From: an uncultured Acetatifactor sp.
GTDB lineage: Bacteria; Bacillota; Clostridia; Lachnospirales; Lachnospiraceae
NCBI GenBank assembly: GCA_947581905.1
Contig: CANPWC010000004.1
Coordinates: forward strand, 1-36,226
DNA length: 36,226 nucleotides
Direction of reading: 5' to 3'
Made by a program: the position numbers and the translations under genes. A model generated the notes under the pieces. It searched no databases, was not told where the DNA came from, and saw only the letters and a program-made list of their open reading frames with translations. Of the stretch, positions 19,471 to 27,588 are shown piece after piece; the first letter of the stretch is position 1, and each line of letters opens with the position of its first letter.

Positions 19471-21096
19471 ATGAATAGTGGCATCTTTTTATCTTTGGCC
19501 GGCGGCTTGGGCCTGTTCCTGTTCGGGATGGACCTGATGAGCGACTCCATAGAAAAGGTGGCGGGCGCCAAGCTGCGCCATATCCTGGAGCTTTTTACCA
19601 CCAACCGTTTCATGGGCATGATCGTGGGCATCGTCTTCACCGGCGTCATCCAGTCGTCCTCGGCATGCACCGCCATGGTCGTCAGCTTCGTGAACTCAGG
19701 CCTTATGAACCTCTATCAGGCGGCGGGCGTGATCTTCGGCGCGAACATCGGCACGACCATCACCCCCCAGCTGGTTTCTTTCAATATGTCCGCGGTAGCG
19801 CCCATCATCCTGTTGTCGGGCGTTTTGGTCGTGTTATTTTGTAAAAAGGAAAAGATTAAGAAGGGTGCGGAGGTCATCGTGGGCTTCGGCATCCTTTTTG
19901 TGGGCTTAAGCACCATGTCCTCCGCCATGGAGGGCATGAAGGACGTGGAAGAGGTGACGAGCCTGCTTGGCTCCTTGCGCAACCCGTTCCTTGCCACCCT
20001 GGTGGGGTGCCTGTTGACCGCCATCATCCAAAGCTCCTCCGTGACGGTCAGCATCGTCCTGCTTTTGGCGAACCAAAACCTGCTGGACCTGTCCATTACG
20101 CTCTACATCATCCTGGGCTGCAACATCGGCGCCTGCACCACGGCCCTGCTGGTTTCCCTTTCCGGTAAAAAGGACGCCAAGCGCGCCGCCATGATCCATT
20201 TGCTTTTCAACGTCATCGGCACGGCGGTCATATACCTTGTCTTGTTCGTGGCGAAAGACCAGGTGATGCGCCTGATCGGCTCCATTTCCGCTGACAACGG
20301 CAGGTTCGTCGCCAACGCCCATACCATGTTCAAGGTGTTCCAGGTCATCGTCCTGTTCCCGTTTTCGGGCTGGATCGTACGGCTGTCCGAGCTTTGCGTG
20401 CCTGGCGAGGATAAGAAGATCAATTACCGTGAGAGTTACCAGTTGAAATATATCGGGGAAAAGGTGGTCTTCAACCCGGCCACGGCCGTGGTGGAGGTGT
20501 TAAAGGAGATGGACCGCATGGCATCCTTGGCCAGTGAGAACCTGACCCGCGCCATGAACGCCCTCATCACCTTGGACCAGGAGGACATCGACGAGGTCTA
20601 TGAGGTGGAGAAGAATATCAACTTCCTGAATCGGGCGATCACGGGCTATCTGGTGAAGATCAACCAGACGACCCTGCCCATCGAGGACTTGAAAGGCCTG
20701 GGCGCCCTTTTCCATGTGGTGAACGACATCGAGCGCATCGGCGACCATGCGGAGAATATCGCGGACGCCGCCCAGGAACGCGCCCGGTCCGGCATCGTCT
20801 TGAGCAAGGAAGCCCAGCGGGAATTGGGGGAGATGCTGGATGCGGACATTACCCTGATCCGTTATGCGGTGGAGATCTTCGTCAAGAGCGACGAGCGGCA
20901 CCTGAAGGATGTCTCCGCCCTGGAGGAGAGCGTGGACGCCATGGAAAAGGAGTTCCAGAAGCTTCATGTGGAGCGCCTGACCAGCGGCGCGTGCACGCCC
21001 GAGGCGGGCATGATGTTCTCCGACATCATATCCGGGCTGGAGCGCGTGGCGGACCACGCCACCAACATCGCCTTCGCCACCGTTTCAGAAGAATGA
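19471..21096 (+). CDS. Na/Pi cotransporter family protein with C-terminal PhoU-like domain
   Basis: GGLGLFLFGMDLMSDSIEKVAGAKLRHILE, repeated IQSSSA/IQSSSVTVS motifs, C-terminal NDIERIGDHAENIADAAQE (PhoU-like). Confidence 0.95.
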   Translation: MNSGIFLSLAGGLGLFLFGMDLMSDSIEKVAGAKLRHILELFTTNRFMGMIVGIVFTGVIQSSSACTAMVVSFVNSGLMNLYQAAGVIFGANIGTTITPQLVSFNMSAVAPIILLSGVLVVLFCKKEKIKKGAEVIVGFGILFVGLSTMSSAMEGMKDVEEVTSLLGSLRNPFLATLVGCLLTAIIQSSSVTVSIVLLLANQNLLDLSITLYIILGCNIGACTTALLVSLSGKKDAKRAAMIHLLFNVIGTAVIYLVLFVAKDQVMRLIGSISADNGRFVANAHTMFKVFQVIVLFPFSGWIVRLSELCVPGEDKKINYRESYQLKYIGEKVVFNPATAVVEVLKEMDRMASLASENLTRAMNALITLDQEDIDEVYEVEKNINFLNRAITGYLVKINQTTLPIEDLKGLGALFHVVNDIERIGDHAENIADAAQERARSGIVLSKEAQRELGEMLDADITLIRYAVEIFVKSDERHLKDVSALEESVDAMEKEFQKLHVERLTSGACTPEAGMMFSDIISGLERVADHATNIAFATVSEE

Positions 21097-21118
21097 GTGG
21101 TTTCTTTCCAAGAAACTG

Positions 21119-21147
21119 TTGACAGCGTGGGTGGGGCTTGTTATAAT
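21119..21147 (+). promoter_or_regulatory. Consensus sigma-A promoter
   Basis: TTGACA-N17-TATAAT, perfect hexamers, upstream of NlpC/P60 gene. Confidence 0.9.
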
Positions 21148-21212
21148 CTTCCTTGTGGATGTAATAATTTTGTAACAAAGTTGTAAACGACGGTTCACAG
21201 GAAGGACGTAAG

Positions 21213-22277
21213 ATGAAAAATCGGATCACGGTGAGGAAAATCTGTATATGGGCGCTAGGCTTGTCGGTGGCTTTCTATAGCGCGCTTCCGGCATCGGCGG
21301 CGGAAATGGCAGGCAATATCCTGCCGGCGTTGGGCGTGGACAACCTGGTGGCGGAGAGCATGAGCGAAGCGGAGTACCTGGCCATGGCCCAGGAGGCGCA
21401 GAACGCGTTCTGGGGCTACACCAACCTGGGCATCGCCGATGTGGAGTCCGGCAACCTGAACGTCCGGGAAGCCCCGTCCACGGACGCCAAGCTGGTGGGC
21501 AAGATGCCGAAGCATTCCGCCTGTGAGATCTTGGAGACGGTGGATGATTGGGCCCACATCCAGTCCGGTGAAGTGGAAGGATATGTGAAGATCCATTCCC
21601 TGGACGACCCGGAGTCCTCTTACCTGTTGACCGGGCCGGATGCCAGGCTGAAGGCGAAGGAGCTTGTGAGCACCGTGGCCAGGGTGACTGGCAACGGCGT
21701 GAACATCAGGGATGAAGCCAGCATGGACGGCGCGGTCCTGACCCAGGTGCTGACCGGGGAGGAGCTGGAATATGTAGAGACGCTGGACGGCTGGGTCAAG
21801 GTCCTGATGGATGATGAAGAAGCTTACATCAATGAGGAATATGTGGAAATAGAAGAGAAGCTTCCTACGGCGATCACGATGTCGGAGCTTTTGTACGGCG
21901 TTGGCGTGTCAGACCTGCGTGTGGATCTGGTGGAGTATGCCAAGCAGTTCTTGGGCAACCCTTATGTCATGGGCGGCACCAGCCTGACGAAAGGCACCGA
22001 TTGTTCCGGCTTCGTCCTTAGGATCTTCGAGCATTATGGCATTAAGCTGAGCCGCACCTCCAGGGCGCAGTCCAATGATGGGACCAAGATCAGCGCCTCG
22101 GACCTTAAGCCGGGGGACCTGGTGTTCTATGGCAACAGCAAGGGCACCATCAACCATGTGGCGCTCTATATCGGCGGCGGCCAAGTCATCCATGCCAGCA
22201 GCCGTAAGACGGGCATCAAGATCAGTAAGTATAATTACCGTTCGCCGGTCAAGTGCGTGCGGATCATCCAGGATTAA
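21213..22277 (+). CDS. Secreted cell-wall hydrolase: signal peptide, two SH3b domains, NlpC/P60 domain
   Basis: Signal-like N-terminus; ESGNLNVREAPSTDAKLVG and NGVNIRDEASMDGAVLTQV SH3b repeats; TDCSGFVLRIFEHYG and INHVALYIGGGQVIHASS catalytic motifs. Confidence 0.95.
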   Translation: MKNRITVRKICIWALGLSVAFYSALPASAAEMAGNILPALGVDNLVAESMSEAEYLAMAQEAQNAFWGYTNLGIADVESGNLNVREAPSTDAKLVGKMPKHSACEILETVDDWAHIQSGEVEGYVKIHSLDDPESSYLLTGPDARLKAKELVSTVARVTGNGVNIRDEASMDGAVLTQVLTGEELEYVETLDGWVKVLMDDEEAYINEEYVEIEEKLPTAITMSELLYGVGVSDLRVDLVEYAKQFLGNPYVMGGTSLTKGTDCSGFVLRIFEHYGIKLSRTSRAQSNDGTKISASDLKPGDLVFYGNSKGTINHVALYIGGGQVIHASSRKTGIKISKYNYRSPVKCVRIIQD

Positions 22278-22294
22278 GAAGAAATAAAAAGGGG

Positions 22295-22323
22295 TTTACT
22301 TTTTGGATATCTTATGATATGAT
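22295..22323 (+). promoter_or_regulatory. Sigma-A promoter of rpsO
   Basis: TTTACT-N17-TATGAT. Confidence 0.65.
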
Positions 22324-22336
22324 AGGCAGGTATGAA

Positions 22337-22403
22337 AGCCAGCGCTCAGGAAAGGGAGACTCCGACCCCTCCTTAGGACTTGGCGTTATCTGATGAAAGG
22401 AGG
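22337..22403 (+). promoter_or_regulatory. Candidate rpsO (S15) autoregulatory leader
   Basis: CCTCCTT (22368-22374) is complementary to the SD AAGGAGG (22397-22403) and alternatively to upstream AGGAAAGGG. Confidence 0.45.
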
Positions 22404-22411
22404 ACTTAGAC

Positions 22412-22678
22412 ATGATTTCCAAAGAGAAGAAGACGGCCGTGATCAATGAATACGCGAGGACCCCTGGCGACACCGGTTCACCCGAAGTCCAGGTCGCGAT
22501 CTTGACCGCCAGGATCCAGGAGCTCACCGAGCACCTGAAAGCGAATCCCAAGGATCATCATTCCCGCCGCGGCTTGCTGAAGATGGTAGGTCAGAGGCGT
22601 GGCTTGCTGGGTTATCTGAAGAGCAAGGATATCGACAGGTATCGTGAGTTGATCGATCGTCTGGGATTAAGAAAGTAA
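22412..22678 (+). CDS. rpsO: 30S ribosomal protein S15
   Basis: [55 protein letters not shown]. Confidence 0.99.
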   Translation: MISKEKKTAVINEYARTPGDTGSPEVQVAILTARIQELTEHLKANPKDHHSRRGLLKMVGQRRGLLGYLKSKDIDRYRELIDRLGLRK

Positions 22679-22688
22679 TCTGCAAGCT

Positions 22689-22728
22689 AAAGCGGAGCGT
22701 TCCCGACTCGGTTCGGTCGCTCCGCTTT
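22689..22728 (+). terminator. Hairpin after rpsO (partial terminator or processing site)
   Basis: AAAGCGGAGCG (22689-22699)/CGCTCCGCTTT (22718-22728) perfect 11-bp stem, short T run. Confidence 0.75.
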
Positions 22729-22740
22729 CTTGAAGTGGTG

Positions 22741-22817
22741 CGGGCAGGTATTCCGAGACCGCTGAAAAGGGTGGATGAGGCATCCGTCTTTTTCAGTAGT
22801 TTCGGCTTTTCTGCCCG
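22741..22817 (+). ncRNA. Long interrupted hairpin in the pnp 5' leader
   Basis: CGGGCAG/CTGCCCG, CCGAGAC/GTTTCGG, and a continuous 16-bp stem (22762-22777/22781-22796, including G-U pairs) with an AGG triloop. Confidence 0.65.
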
Positions 22818-22864
22818 GCATCGCAAAACGAATGCGCCGCAAGGGCGGCAGAATGGAGGAAACG

Positions 22865-24955
22865 ATGTATCAGACTTATTCAATGGAATTGGCAGGACGC
22901 ACGCTGTCCGTGGACATCAACCGCGTCGGCAGGCAGGCGAACGGCTGCGCGTTCATGCACTATGGCGAGACCACGGTGTTAAGCACCGCTACTGCGTCCG
23001 AGAAGCCCAGGGAGGGGATCGACTTCTTCCCCTTGAGCGTGGAATTTGAAGAGAAGCTCTATGCCGTCGGCAAGATTCCCGGCGGTTTTAACAAGAGGGA
23101 GGGCAAGGCCAGCGAGAACGCGGTCTTGACCAGCCGTGTCATCGACAGGCCCATGCGTCCCCTGTTCCCCAAGGATTACCGCAACGACGTGACCTTGAAC
23201 AACATGGTCATGAGCGTGGATCCCGCGTGCCGGCCGGAGCTGGTCGCCATGTTGGGCGCCGCGATCGCGACCTGCATTTCCGATATCCCGTTTGACGGTC
23301 CCTGCGCCATGACCCAGGTAGGCATGATCGACGGGGAATTCATCGTCAACCCTTCCCAGGAGCAGTGGAAGCATGGGGACCTGAACCTGACGGTCGCCTC
23401 CACCCGGGAAAAGGTCATCATGATCGAGGCCGGGGCCAATGAGGTGCCGGAAGCGAAGATGATCGAGGCGATTTACCTGGCGCATGAAGTGAACCAGACC
23501 ATCATCGCGTTCATTGACAAGATCGTGGCGGAAGTGGGCAAGCCCAAGCATGCTTACACCAGCTGCGCGGTTCCCGAGGAGATGTTCGAAGAGATGAAGA
23601 AGATCGTCACTCCTGAGGAAATGGAAGTGGCGGTGTTCACCGATGAGAAGCAGGTCCGTGAGGAGAATATCCGCCAGATCACCGCGAAGTTGGAAGAAGC
23701 GTTCGCGGAGAAGGAAGATTGGCTTGCGATCCTGGGCGAAGCCGTATACCAGTATGAGAAGAAGACCGTCCGCAAGATGATCCTTAAGGACCACAAGCGT
23801 CCCGACGGCAGGCAGATCACCCAGATCCGTCCGCTGTCAGCCGAGGTCGACATCATTCCCAGGGTCCATGGTTCCGCCATGTTCACCCGTGGACAGACCC
23901 AGATCTGCAACGTATGCACCCTGGCCCCTCTGTCCGAACAGCAGAAGCTGGACGGGCTGGATGAGAACGAGGTCAGCAAGCGTTATATGCACCATTACAA
24001 CTTCCCGTCCTATTCCGTAGGCGAGACCAAGCCGTCCAGAGGCCCCGGACGCCGTGAGATCGGTCATGGCGCCTTGGCGGAGAGGGCCCTTTTGCCCGTG
24101 CTTCCCAGCGAGGACGAGTTCCCGTACGCGATCCGTTCCGTATCTGAGACGTTCGAGTCCAACGGCTCCACCTCCATGGCGTCCACCTGCGCGTCCTGCA
24201 TGTCCCTGATGGCGGCAGGCGTCCCCATCAAGAAGATGGTGGCAGGAATCTCCTGCGGCCTGGTGACGGGCGAGACGGACGACGACTTCGTCCTGCTTAC
24301 CGATATCCAGGGCTTGGAAGACTTCTTCGGCGATATGGACTTCAAAGTGACCGGAACGACGGAGGGCATCACCGCCATCCAGATGGATATCAAGATCCAT
24401 GGGCTGACCCGTCCCATCGTGGAGGGCGCGATCGCAAGGTGCCGTGAAGCGAGGCTGTTCATCATGGATACCTGCATGAAGCCCGTCATCTCCGCGCCCA
24501 GGCCGGAAGTCGGACCTTATGCGCCGAAGATCATCTCCGTCCAGATCGATCCTGAGAAGATCGGGGACGTGGTCGGACAGCGCGGCAAGACCATCAACGA
24601 GATCATTGCCCGTACCGGCGTGAAGATTGACATTTCCGATGATGGACAGGTGTCGATCTGCGGCACTGACAAGGAAATGATGGAGAAGGCGGAAGAAATG
24701 GTGAAAATCATCGTCACCGATTTCGAGGCCGGCCAGATTTTCCGCGGCAAGGTCGTCAGCATTAAGGAATTTGGCGCGTTCATTGAATTTGCGCCTGGCA
24801 AGGAGGGCATGGTCCACATTTCCAAGATCGCGCGGGAGAGGATCAACCGCGTGGAGGATGTCCTTACCCTGGGCGACATGGTCACGGTCGTCTGCCTTGG
24901 CAAGGATAAGATGGGCAGGATCAGCTTCTCCATGAAGGACGTGGCACAGAAATAA
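22865..24955 (+). CDS. pnp: Polyribonucleotide nucleotidyltransferase (PNPase)
   Basis: MAGRTLSVDINR-like start, EFEEKLYAVGKIPGGFNKREGK, C-terminal KH (IGDVVGQRGKTINEIIARTGVKIDI) and S1 domains. Confidence 0.99.
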   Translation: MYQTYSMELAGRTLSVDINRVGRQANGCAFMHYGETTVLSTATASEKPREGIDFFPLSVEFEEKLYAVGKIPGGFNKREGKASENAVLTSRVIDRPMRPLFPKDYRNDVTLNNMVMSVDPACRPELVAMLGAAIATCISDIPFDGPCAMTQVGMIDGEFIVNPSQEQWKHGDLNLTVASTREKVIMIEAGANEVPEAKMIEAIYLAHEVNQTIIAFIDKIVAEVGKPKHAYTSCAVPEEMFEEMKKIVTPEEMEVAVFTDEKQVREENIRQITAKLEEAFAEKEDWLAILGEAVYQYEKKTVRKMILKDHKRPDGRQITQIRPLSAEVDIIPRVHGSAMFTRGQTQICNVCTLAPLSEQQKLDGLDENEVSKRYMHHYNFPSYSVGETKPSRGPGRREIGHGALAERALLPVLPSEDEFPYAIRSVSETFESNGSTSMASTCASCMSLMAAGVPIKKMVAGISCGLVTGETDDDFVLLTDIQGLEDFFGDMDFKVTGTTEGITAIQMDIKIHGLTRPIVEGAIARCREARLFIMDTCMKPVISAPRPEVGPYAPKIISVQIDPEKIGDVVGQRGKTINEIIARTGVKIDISDDGQVSICGTDKEMMEKAEEMVKIIVTDFEAGQIFRGKVVSIKEFGAFIEFAPGKEGMVHISKIARERINRVEDVLTLGDMVTVVCLGKDKMGRISFSMKDVAQK

Positions 24956-25024
24956 GGCGGACGGGCGTCCCCCTAAGGAGCGGATGCCTGGCCTGGATGA
25001 TCAGGAATAAGGAATAAGGCAGGT

Positions 25025-25066
25025 GCGCCATACGCGGCGAAAAGCCGCGGCATGGCGCGCTTTTTC
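25025..25066 (+). terminator. Intrinsic terminator downstream of pnp
   Basis: GCGCCAT-A-CGCGGC-GAAAA-GCCGCG-GC-ATGGCGC followed by TTTTT. Confidence 0.9.
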
Positions 25067-25204
25067 CTTGTTTACGTTTTTTTTAGAATTATTTAGAAAG
25101 GAAATATTGTAAATCGCCGGATGGGGGAGTAGGATAAGGAAAGGTGGGATATGGGCGGTCCCAGGGGCGCGCCCGATGCCAGGATGCGAATGCGAGGAAG
25201 TTGT

Positions 25205-25597
25205 ATGAGAGAGAGAATTTACCGCTTTATGCAAGGGCGTTATGGGAATGACAAGCTGAACCAGTTCTTAATGATCGTGGCGCTGGTTTGCATGGTGGTC
25301 TCCCTGTTCGGGCCGAACTTTTTTTACCTGCTTGCGCTGGCCCTTTTGGTTTATGTGTATTATCGCATGTTTTCCCGGAAGATTTATGCGCGTTCCGCGG
25401 AGAACCAGAGGTACCTGCAGCTGGAATATAAGGTAAAAGGATATTTGGGCAAGAAGAAAAGGGAGTTCCAGCAGCGTAAGACGCACCGTATTTTTAAGTG
25501 CCCGAACTGCAGGCAGAAGATCCGGGTGCCTAAGGGGCATGGGAAGATCGAGGTCCGCTGCCCCAAATGCAAGACGACGTTTTTCAGGAGAAGCTGA
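25205..25597 (+). CDS. Small membrane protein with C-terminal zinc ribbon
   Basis: Two hydrophobic segments (FLMIVALVCMVVSLFGPNFFYLLALALLVYVYY) then CPNC...CPKC zinc-ribbon. Confidence 0.8.
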   Translation: MRERIYRFMQGRYGNDKLNQFLMIVALVCMVVSLFGPNFFYLLALALLVYVYYRMFSRKIYARSAENQRYLQLEYKVKGYLGKKKREFQQRKTHRIFKCPNCRQKIRVPKGHGKIEVRCPKCKTTFFRRS

Positions 25598-25629
25598 CGG
25601 CAAGGGCTTGGCTGCCTGGGAGGGACGCG

Positions 25630-26529
25630 ATGTTCGGATATATCAATGTCAACCAATCGGAATTGAAGTTTAAGGAATTTGCCATCTACCACTCTTATTA
25701 TTGCGGGCTGTGCAGGGTATTGAAAAGGAAGTACGGCCTGTCCGGGCAGCTTTCCTTAAGCTACGACATGACCTTTCTGGTAATGGTGCTGACGGGGCTT
25801 TATGACCCGGAGACGACGCTTGACTCTTGCAGGTGCGTCGCCCATCCTTTTGAGAAGCATGAGATGAGGACGAATGTTTTCACGGAGTACATGGCGGACA
25901 TGAACGTCCTTTTTACCTATTATAAATGCAGGGACGACTGGGAAGACGAGAAGAAGCTGCACAAGCTGCTCTACGGGAAGCTGTTGGAGGGAAAGGCGGA
26001 TGCTGCGCGGAAGCTTTATGAGGACAAGGTACGGCAGATCGGCCTGTTGATGGATAAGATCACGGAGGCGGAGAAGGCAGGGGAGACGGACCTGGATAAG
26101 ATGAGCGGGCTGTTCGGCCTTGTCATGTCCCAGATCGTCGTGTGGAAAGACGATGAATGGAAGGAGAACCTGTCGCGGTTCAGCTTCTTTTTGGGGAAGT
26201 TCATCTATCTGATGGACGCTTATGAGGATGTGGAAGAGGATAACAGGAAAGGGACTTATAATCCTCTGAAAGAGAAGTACCAGCACCCGGATTTTGAAGA
26301 GGAGTGCAAGACCATATTGACGATGATGATGTCAGAATGCTGCAGGGAATTTGAGAAGCTTCCCATCCTGGAAAATATCTCCATCCTGCGCAACATCCTG
26401 TATTCCGGCGTCTGGTCCCGTTATGGGATGGTTCAAAAGAAGCGGATGAAAGGGCTGGAAGCGGAAGGACCGGAAAGCGGGGAGGCAAACGTCCAAGCGG
26501 GAGAGGGAAAGGTAGAGCGGCATGTATGA
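25630..26529 (+). CDS. DUF5685 family protein of unknown function
   Basis: [37 protein letters not shown]-terminus; recognised as DUF5685-like; contains DDWED and DAYEDVEED motifs. Confidence 0.7.
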   Translation: MFGYINVNQSELKFKEFAIYHSYYCGLCRVLKRKYGLSGQLSLSYDMTFLVMVLTGLYDPETTLDSCRCVAHPFEKHEMRTNVFTEYMADMNVLFTYYKCRDDWEDEKKLHKLLYGKLLEGKADAARKLYEDKVRQIGLLMDKITEAEKAGETDLDKMSGLFGLVMSQIVVWKDDEWKENLSRFSFFLGKFIYLMDAYEDVEEDNRKGTYNPLKEKYQHPDFEEECKTILTMMMSECCREFEKLPILENISILRNILYSGVWSRYGMVQKKRMKGLEAEGPESGEANVQAGEGKVERHV

Positions 26530-27265
26530 CCCTTACAGCGTACTCGGCGTAAGCAGGAATGCTTCGGAGGAAGAAATTAAAAAAGCATATCGCGCTTTGA
26601 GCAGGAAGTATCATCCGGACGCCAACATCAACAATCCCAACAAGGACCAGGCGGAAGAGAAGTTTAAGGAGATCCAGGCTGCCTACCAGCAGATCATGAA
26701 AGAGCGCACGGAGGGCTATAGCGGCCAGTCCGGCTACGGCGGCGGGGACGGTTACGGCGGCAGCGGCGGCTATGGGGGCGGCAGCTACGGCGGTTATGGG
26801 GGCGGCTATGGGGGCTTTGGCCGGGGGGCTTATGGCCCGTTCGGCGGCTTTGGCGGCTTCGGAGCATCCTCCAATACCGGATACGAAGATAACACGCATC
26901 TGCGTGCCGCGGGAAATTATATCCGCAACGGATATTACAAGGAGGCCAGGACCGCCTTGGACGGCATGGAAGAGCGGGAGCGCAACGCCAGGTGGTATTA
27001 TTACAGCGCCATCGCCCATTCCGGCATGGGCAACAATGTGGCGGCCTTGGAGCATGCTCGGCGCGCCGCGGCCTTAGAGCCTGGGAACCAGGAGTATCAG
27101 AGCCTGGTAAGAAGCTTTGAAAGCGGAGGCACCTGGTATGAACAGCGGCAGGCCGCTTATGGTTATCCTTCCTATAACGGCGGCAACCTCTGTACCAGGC
27201 TTTGCATCGCCTATCTGGTCAGCCAGCTTTGCTGCGGCGGAGGCATGTTCTTCTATTGTTGCTAG
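26522..27265 (+). CDS. J-domain (DnaJ-like) protein with Gly/Tyr-rich linker and TPR-like region
   Basis: [37 protein letters not shown] with HPD; GYGG-rich linker; helical repeat; Cys-rich C-terminus; overlaps upstream stop by 8 nt. Confidence 0.9.
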   Translation: MYDPYSVLGVSRNASEEEIKKAYRALSRKYHPDANINNPNKDQAEEKFKEIQAAYQQIMKERTEGYSGQSGYGGGDGYGGSGGYGGGSYGGYGGGYGGFGRGAYGPFGGFGGFGASSNTGYEDNTHLRAAGNYIRNGYYKEARTALDGMEERERNARWYYYSAIAHSGMGNNVAALEHARRAAALEPGNQEYQSLVRSFESGGTWYEQRQAAYGYPSYNGGNLCTRLCIAYLVSQLCCGGGMFFYCC

Positions 27266-27330
27266 AGGAGGCATCGCCGCTAGGAGAGGCATTGCCGCTA
27301 GGGGAGGCATTGCCGCCAGGGGAGGCGGCC
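27264..27330 (+). repeat. 18-bp tandem repeat, about 3.7 copies
   Basis: AGAGGAGGCATCGCCGCT / AGGAGAGGCATTGCCGCT / AGGGGAGGCATTGCCGCC / AGGGGAGGCGGCC starting at the J-protein stop codon. Confidence 0.9.
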
Positions 27331-27373
27331 GGCCTTGTACGAAGAATAGTACAAAGAAAAAGTCAAAAACCTA

Positions 27374-27402
27374 TTGCATTTTCCTGTCTCCTTGATTATA
27401 AT
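27374..27402 (+). promoter_or_regulatory. Sigma-A promoter of nrdDG
   Basis: TTGCAT-N17-TATAAT. Confidence 0.8.
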
Positions 27403-27405
27403 GGG

Positions 27406-27453
27406 AATCAAGATATAGATGCGAGGCAGGGCGTAAGACACTAGATGTTGTAT
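27406..27453 (+). promoter_or_regulatory. Candidate tandem NrdR boxes
   Basis: ACACTAGATGTTGTAT (27438-27453) close to the NrdR-box consensus; weaker AATCAAGATATAGATG (27406-27421) 32 bp upstream. Confidence 0.4.
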
Positions 27454-27588
27454 TTCCATGAGGATAGGATACCAATTCGCGACCGTATCTGGGCTGTAAG
27501 CTGGATGCGGTCAACTTATGTCCATGGATCGCTTCGATATTGACGGTGCTTTGTTTCCTGCATGGTAATTAAGGAAGGGTTGAGGAAG

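Noticed and set aside
21100-21116. GTTTCTT-TCC-AAGAAAC hairpin as terminator of the Na/Pi gene
   Set aside because: Short AT-rich stem without a U-tract and abutting the next promoter; too weak to call
23837-24817. 326-aa minus-strand ORF antisense to pnp
   Set aside because: Shadow ORF; PNPase on plus strand is unambiguous
26730-26880. GGCTATGGGGGCGG repeats as non-coding repeat
   Set aside because: In-frame Gly/Tyr linker of the J-protein; reported as protein feature instead
27335-27354. TTGTAC/GTACAA hairpin as J-protein terminator
   Set aside because: Only 6 bp and followed by A-rich rather than T-rich sequence; no terminator logic on plus strand
27420-27560. Cobalamin riboswitch upstream of nrdD
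   Set aside because: No B12-box-like GCCACTG motif or cobalamin core seen
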